Source of the DNA: Ceratothoa steindachneri
Taxonomy: Eukaryota > Arthropoda > Malacostraca > Isopoda > Cymothoidae
Length of the DNA: 64,000 nucleotides
Direction: 5' to 3'
Assembly: GCA_963969495.1 (NCBI GenBank)
Contig: OZ018318.1
Location: 95,075,413-95,139,412 of the forward strand
This document shows positions 60,701-64,000 of the stretch, piece by piece. Both the position numbers and the translations under genes were made by a program. A model generated the notes under the pieces. The model worked only from the letters and a program-made list of their open reading frames with translations, ran no database searches and was not told where the DNA came from. Position 1 is the stretch's first letter. Every line of letters starts with the position of its first letter.

Positions 60701-60900
60701 GCACCTTTGGTAGCCCTGCCTCTCTTGCAGGGAACTTCGTAGTCTGGCGACTCACGTATTCTACCTGTCCATTTTTGGTAGCCCGACCTCAAACTGGAGA
60801 CTTCGTAGCCTGGAGACTCACGTATTCTACCTGTCCAGTCCTGGTAGCTTGGCCTCAATCCGCGGACTTCGTAACCTGGAAACTCTCGTATTATACCACG
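60649..60900 (-). repeat. 66-bp tandem repeat encoding a 22-residue repeat
   Basis: ACTTCGT landmarks at 60734, 60800 and 60866 give an exact 66-bp period, which is 22 codons. In one minus frame each copy reads YQxWTGRIRESPxYEV with a linker; the third copy is partial. The frame runs on to a stop near 60649 without another motif. The period being a multiple of three keeps the frame open, but I cannot tell whether it is translated. Confidence 0.7.
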
Positions 60901-60917
60901 TTTTTCCTAAGTGTTTC

Positions 60918-61178
60918 TTATTCATACCTCGTCACCCTACTGGGGTAGGGGTAGGAGGGGGACGGGGCTTGTGGTGTCAGCTGGGCGTCGATATCTAGGT
61001 AAGAGGGTTCAAAAGACTCGCCTGGCAGGGAAGGAAGAGGGTAATCGGCATTAGGTTGGATGCACACTGTCTGTATGATATTAAGGTAATCCGCGGGGTA
61101 ATCCTCTTCAAGCGCCGATGTTTCGTCCAGTGCAACGAACGTATCTCCATGGGCGCGTCGGAGGTACTTTTTCAACAA
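60918..61178 (-). pseudogene. Integrase C-terminal tail
   Basis: LKKYLRRAHGDTFVALDETS opens an acidic tail (EEDYPADYLN) and a Pro-rich end (LTPQAPSPSYPYPSRVTRYE) closing at a stop at 60918-60920. It follows the GPY/F module. In a Gmr1-like element the RT would begin soon after such a tail, but none is found. Confidence 0.6.
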
Positions 61179-61249
61179 GAAGACGTGGTAGAGCTTATCG
61201 CCTGATTGGGTACCAATGAGGTAATCTACCGGTCCTCGTACCTCGCAGA

Positions 61250-62197
61250 CCGAGTACGGACCTTTCCATTGGATCAGTAATTAATTACTCGCTGTGGGAA
61301 GGAGCAGGAGTACTTCATCACCTAGCTTAAATTTCCGATCTTCGGACCTGACATCAAAATAGGTTTATATGTTTACAAATTGACATCGGTATTTTCATAG
61401 GCGATGTTTGCGCATTTCTCGAGCCTCTGGCGTAGATCCAAGACATGGCATAGGATGACTGGAGTTCTTGATCCAGTTGGGGCTTGATTAGCAACTCCTT
61501 TAAAATGCTGAGTGGTCCGCGTATATTACGTCCATAGAGGAGCTTGAACGGGGCTAAGCCTAATGTACGGTGAGGAATTTCCCGATAGGCGAATAGGGCG
61601 ACCGGGAGATATCAGTGCCATTCGCGGGGCTGCTCGGCACAAATTTTCTTAATAATGGATTTTAAATTTCCTTTAAATTTTTGGCACATCCCGTTTGTCT
61701 GTGGACTGAAGGAGGTGGTATAAAGAGGTTTTACCATAAGCAGCTTGCCTACGTACTCCATCAACTCGGATGTGAATTGTCGTCCTCTGTCTGAGAGTAT
61801 TTACTTGGTGACGCCTACCCTTGAAAAAATGGAAAAGAGGGCTTCGGTGCAAGAAATTCTATCGATTCGGTGAAGGGGCACAGCCTCGGAAAAACGGGTA
61901 GCAAAGTCAACTAAGGTTAAAATATAGCTGTGCCCTTCGCTCGAAGGGGGGGTGGATAGGGCCAACCAGGTCGATGGCCACTCTGGAGAAGGGTTCAGTT
62001 ATGACTGGTATCCTTTGTAAGGGAGTAGGTTTGACCCGCTTCTTATCGGACGTCTTCTGACACCCATCACGCGATCGACAATACTTTAATATGTCAGCTG
62101 CAGCACTCGGCCAATAAAAATTTTTAAAAATACGCTGACCCGTTTTAGTATGACTAAAATAACCGGAAAAGATGCTGTCATGAGCTATTTTTAGCAC
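61250..62197 (-). pseudogene. Integrase of the Gmr1-like element
   Basis: The zinc-binding start reads IAHDSIFSGYFSHTKT and KYCRSRDGCQKTSD. The HHCC ligands are His, His and one Cys, but the second Cys is Arg (CRSR for CRSC). Then comes FSRVAIDLVGPIHPP with the first catalytic Asp. A two-base insertion near 61945 breaks the frame. Beyond it I can follow, across frames, a core with a Gly-rich catalytic loop and a GFSPFELLYGRNVRGPL segment (61570-61520). The region just before 61250 encodes a KGPYSVCEVRGPVDYLIG stretch (GPY/F module). Several stops are present. Confidence 0.75.
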
Positions 62198-62499
62198 TAT
62201 AGGTACATGGGATCGCCGGAGGCATAAGAAAGTTGTAACAGCGTTATTACTGTCCTCGGCGGACGGGAAAGTAGACCACCTTGATCCAGGTACCTTATTA
62301 CTTTGGGTCCACGGACAGTCTCCGTCTCCTTGTTTAGGGCCTTATCCCATAAGGGTGTTAGTGCTTCACACTCCTTTTGTGCGGAACTAAAGCCCTGGTT
62401 AAGGATCTCCGAGAATTCGGACGGTATCGAAGTTCTGAGGGGGATGGACTCCTGAGCTTCCTTCTTAGCTCTGCCTCGAGTAAGGGCGGCCTGGGACAC
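62197..62499 (-). pseudogene. Linker between protease and integrase
   Basis: SQAALTRGRAKKEAQESIPL, then CEALTPLWDKALNKE and VIRYLDQGGLLSRP. This is the piece that leads into an integrase zinc domain ('...L..~.~~~GLLyR...'). It is one base out of frame with gag-protease and contains no RT motif (no DxxxAYHQIP, no YxDD). Its direct continuity from protease to integrase is the evidence for the unusual domain order. Confidence 0.65.
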
Positions 62500-63617
62500 A
62501 TGCTCGGAGCTTACTTGAGGGCTCTGTCCTATAAGTACGGTACAAAATTTCTGGGTACTGAAATGACTTAAGCCCAGCCATCATAATACTGTCACTGCAG
62601 GTAACATCTAACGACGGGGAATAGGTTTGCCTGCCTAATGTAGTCATGTACTACCGCAAATTTTTCGAAGGGGGGGCCACTGGAGAGAGGAGCTCGTCAG
62701 ACACGAAGAAACACGTGCACCCTGTGTCCCTGACGAGAGTAGATACACGGCAGCCTTTTACGCTGCCCTCCTCAGATTTCAAAGTTCCCCGGGAACTCTT
62801 ATCAAAAATAAAATTTACCTGGTGGCCTGACGGAGGGGGAGAAGTTGATGCTTGGGTCTGCACCACCGGAAAAGCCGGGGTGGCATTAATCTGGTAAACT
62901 TGGTGGGCTGGTCCGCTTTTAAGCCTAGAATTTTGGGGGCAATTCCAGCTCATGTGGTTTTCTACACCGCAGGTGAAGCATATGATTGGTCGCTGCGGGA
63001 AGTGTGATGGTGTAGAAATCTTAACGGGAGGTTTGATTTCCCGTTGTTGGTTTATGGGGAAGAAGTTTTGGGGTTTTACGGGGCCCGGAAACTTCGTTGG
63101 CTTTCCTGGGAAGGGGCACGAATCCTTCCTTCTTTCCTGGTAGGGAGATTGGTGAAAATTCAGATTCTCCTTGGGGTATAAATTATGGCTTGCGGCATAG
63201 ACATCCGCTTCTTCGATACACTCTTTAAAGGTCTGGCACCGACGATCCTTGACGAACGCGCGGATCTCCGTCGAGAGAGACGCCAAAAATTGATCCCGCA
63301 ACACGAAGTCTGTTAAGGACCTGTAGTTAGGATCAACCTTTGAGGATTCTAACCAGAATTTAAAATTCCTCTGAAGAATGTATCCGAATTGACGGAACGT
63401 CTGTCCGGGTTTAATACGATCTCCTCGAAATTCTTGTCGGTAGAATTCAAGAGTCATATTATGAGTGGCCAATAACTCAGCTTTTAAGGTGCTGTAGTCA
63501 ATTGTACATTCAGATGGTAAAGATATGAAAATGTCGCGCAATTTACAATTTAAAAGAGGAAGTAATCTTACTACACCTTCAGCCTCTAAATCCAGGTTAT
63601 TTGTAGGTTTAATCTAT
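62465..63617 (-). pseudogene. Gag-protease of the Gmr1-like element
   Basis: The longest open frame in the window: 296 residues from the ATG at 63541, open further upstream to 63617. The capsid part runs RDIFISLPSECTIDYSTLK, FYRQEFRGDRIKPGQTF and SLTDFVLRDQFLASL, the SCAN-like pattern. A Pro-rich linker leads to a perfect zinc knuckle CFTCGVENHMSWNC (CX2CX4HX4C, about 62975). The protease follows: TLVRDTGCTCFFVSDEL (about 62720) contains the DTG catalytic triad. A single in-frame stop at 62651-62653 interrupts the protease, which continues in the same frame to 62465. Otherwise it is well preserved, suggesting a comparatively recent insertion. Confidence 0.8.
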
Positions 63618-64000
63618 CACACTAAACCACAGTTTTCAATTGACTATTGACAGTGAGAAAGAGAGATTCACGCGGACAAGATGCTTAAGGGGGTATCTCA
63701 TGGAGGAAAAGACCTTCAACCGGCGTCTTTCGGGAAACTTCTGGGGCGATAATAAAGCAAAACTGGTTAAACTGGAGCCTAGAACACAAATCAGCGAAAG
63801 GGTGCTAAGCCTTGCCTCCGCGCCTGTAATCAGAATGGTACCCACTCACGACAGCCAAAAAATCGTTTCCGTCGTAGATGGAAATTAGTATTCAATCAGG
63901 GGGAAGGCACTGCTCACGATAATCCAAGCAGTAATCAAGAGGATTCATTGGAACCAGCCAAAGTACAAAACGCACTACTTCACAAGCGACTCTCTGGTAC
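63618..64000. other. 5' side of the Gmr1-like gag; unassigned
   Basis: A stop at about 63615-63620 (minus) closes the gag frame. Frames on both strands (63636-63845 minus, 63640-63888 plus) overlap and neither has a motif I recognise. The N-terminal gag coding region or leader may be here in broken form, and the window ends before an LTR can be seen. Confidence 0.35.

Larger units (their letters stand above)
59851..63617 (-). mobile_element. Gypsy element with protease-integrase order (Gmr1-like), RT absent
   Basis: On the minus strand: gag with a CCHC knuckle and then protease (63617-62465), a short linker (62499-62250), the integrase zinc-binding start and core (62197-61250), the integrase tail (61178-60918, stop), then repeats. 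Nothing resembling RT or RNase H lies between protease and integrase, where standard Gypsy elements have it, or after the integrase. Gmr1-like elements are known to place integrase before RT, and their capsid is the relative of the SCAN domain. This copy fits that arrangement with the RT-RNase H part lost. The LTRs are undefined. Confidence 0.7.

Noticed and set aside
60649..60858. Envelope-like third ORF of the Gmr1-like element
   Set aside because: No signal peptide, cysteine pattern or membrane segment. The frame is just the 22-residue repeat.

Overview
This is an AT-rich, gene-poor stretch of a eukaryotic nuclear genome, best explained as an invertebrate and probably an arthropod. The evidence is the mixture of degraded LINEs, a Penelope-like element, Tc1, piggyBac and Gypsy elements, long (TA)n microsatellites, and the absence of any operon-like gene order. 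The LINE protein sequences look most like families I associate with crustaceans, but that is recognition from memory and not a search, so the host assignment is tentative. I find no intact host protein-coding gene, rRNA or full tRNA.

Layout. 1-7.7 kb: a degraded LINE ORF1 (about 2.27-3.57 kb, +), a tRNA-derived SINE (4.15-4.29 kb, -), a small piggyBac-like fragment (4.48 kb) and an unrecognised coding remnant (1.07-1.79 kb, -). 7.76-8.98 kb: a Tc1 element with recognisable ends. 10.5-14.7 kb: a minus-strand LINE (endonuclease, reverse transcriptase (RT), C-terminal tail) interrupted by two LTR-like inserts. 15.1-16.0 kb: an LTR-like block with a 335-bp tandem repeat. 16.06-17.05 kb: a Penelope-like element with a GIY-YIG end. 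19.6-23.1 kb: a second LINE (+). 24.5-25.3 kb: a second, older Tc1-like transposase. 25.6-28.2 kb: (TA)n, a 246-bp tandem repeat and a roughly 120-bp degenerate repeat. 29.6-34.6 kb: an RTE-like LINE split by a 2.5-kb block that contains a piggyBac transposase and an LTR-like segment. 35.3-38.5 kb: a higher-order tandem array whose units are all joined through (TA)n. 38.5-47.3 kb: mostly unassigned, with retroelement scraps and an 870-bp segment framed by inverted minisatellite arms. 47.3-51.1 kb: a Gypsy element (-) with all domains traceable but a deleted RT active site. 54.96-55.1 kb: a Gypsy integrase scrap. 56.87-57.13 kb: a long inverted-repeat hairpin. 58.7-59.2 kb: a transposase-like (hAT-like) remnant. 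59.85-63.6 kb: a Gypsy element with protease directly followed by integrase, the order seen in Gmr1-like elements, and no RT.

How it works together: almost everything recognisable is mobile DNA at different stages of decay. Nesting gives relative ages: LTR inserts are younger than the LINE at 10.5-14.7 kb, and piggyBac is younger than the RTE-like LINE at 29.6-34.6 kb. The youngest-looking material is the gag of the 59.85-63.6 kb element, with one long open frame, and the near-identical tandem duplication at 36.2-38.5 kb. No element appears able to move by itself. Coordinates of element edges are approximate unless a repeat boundary defines them.
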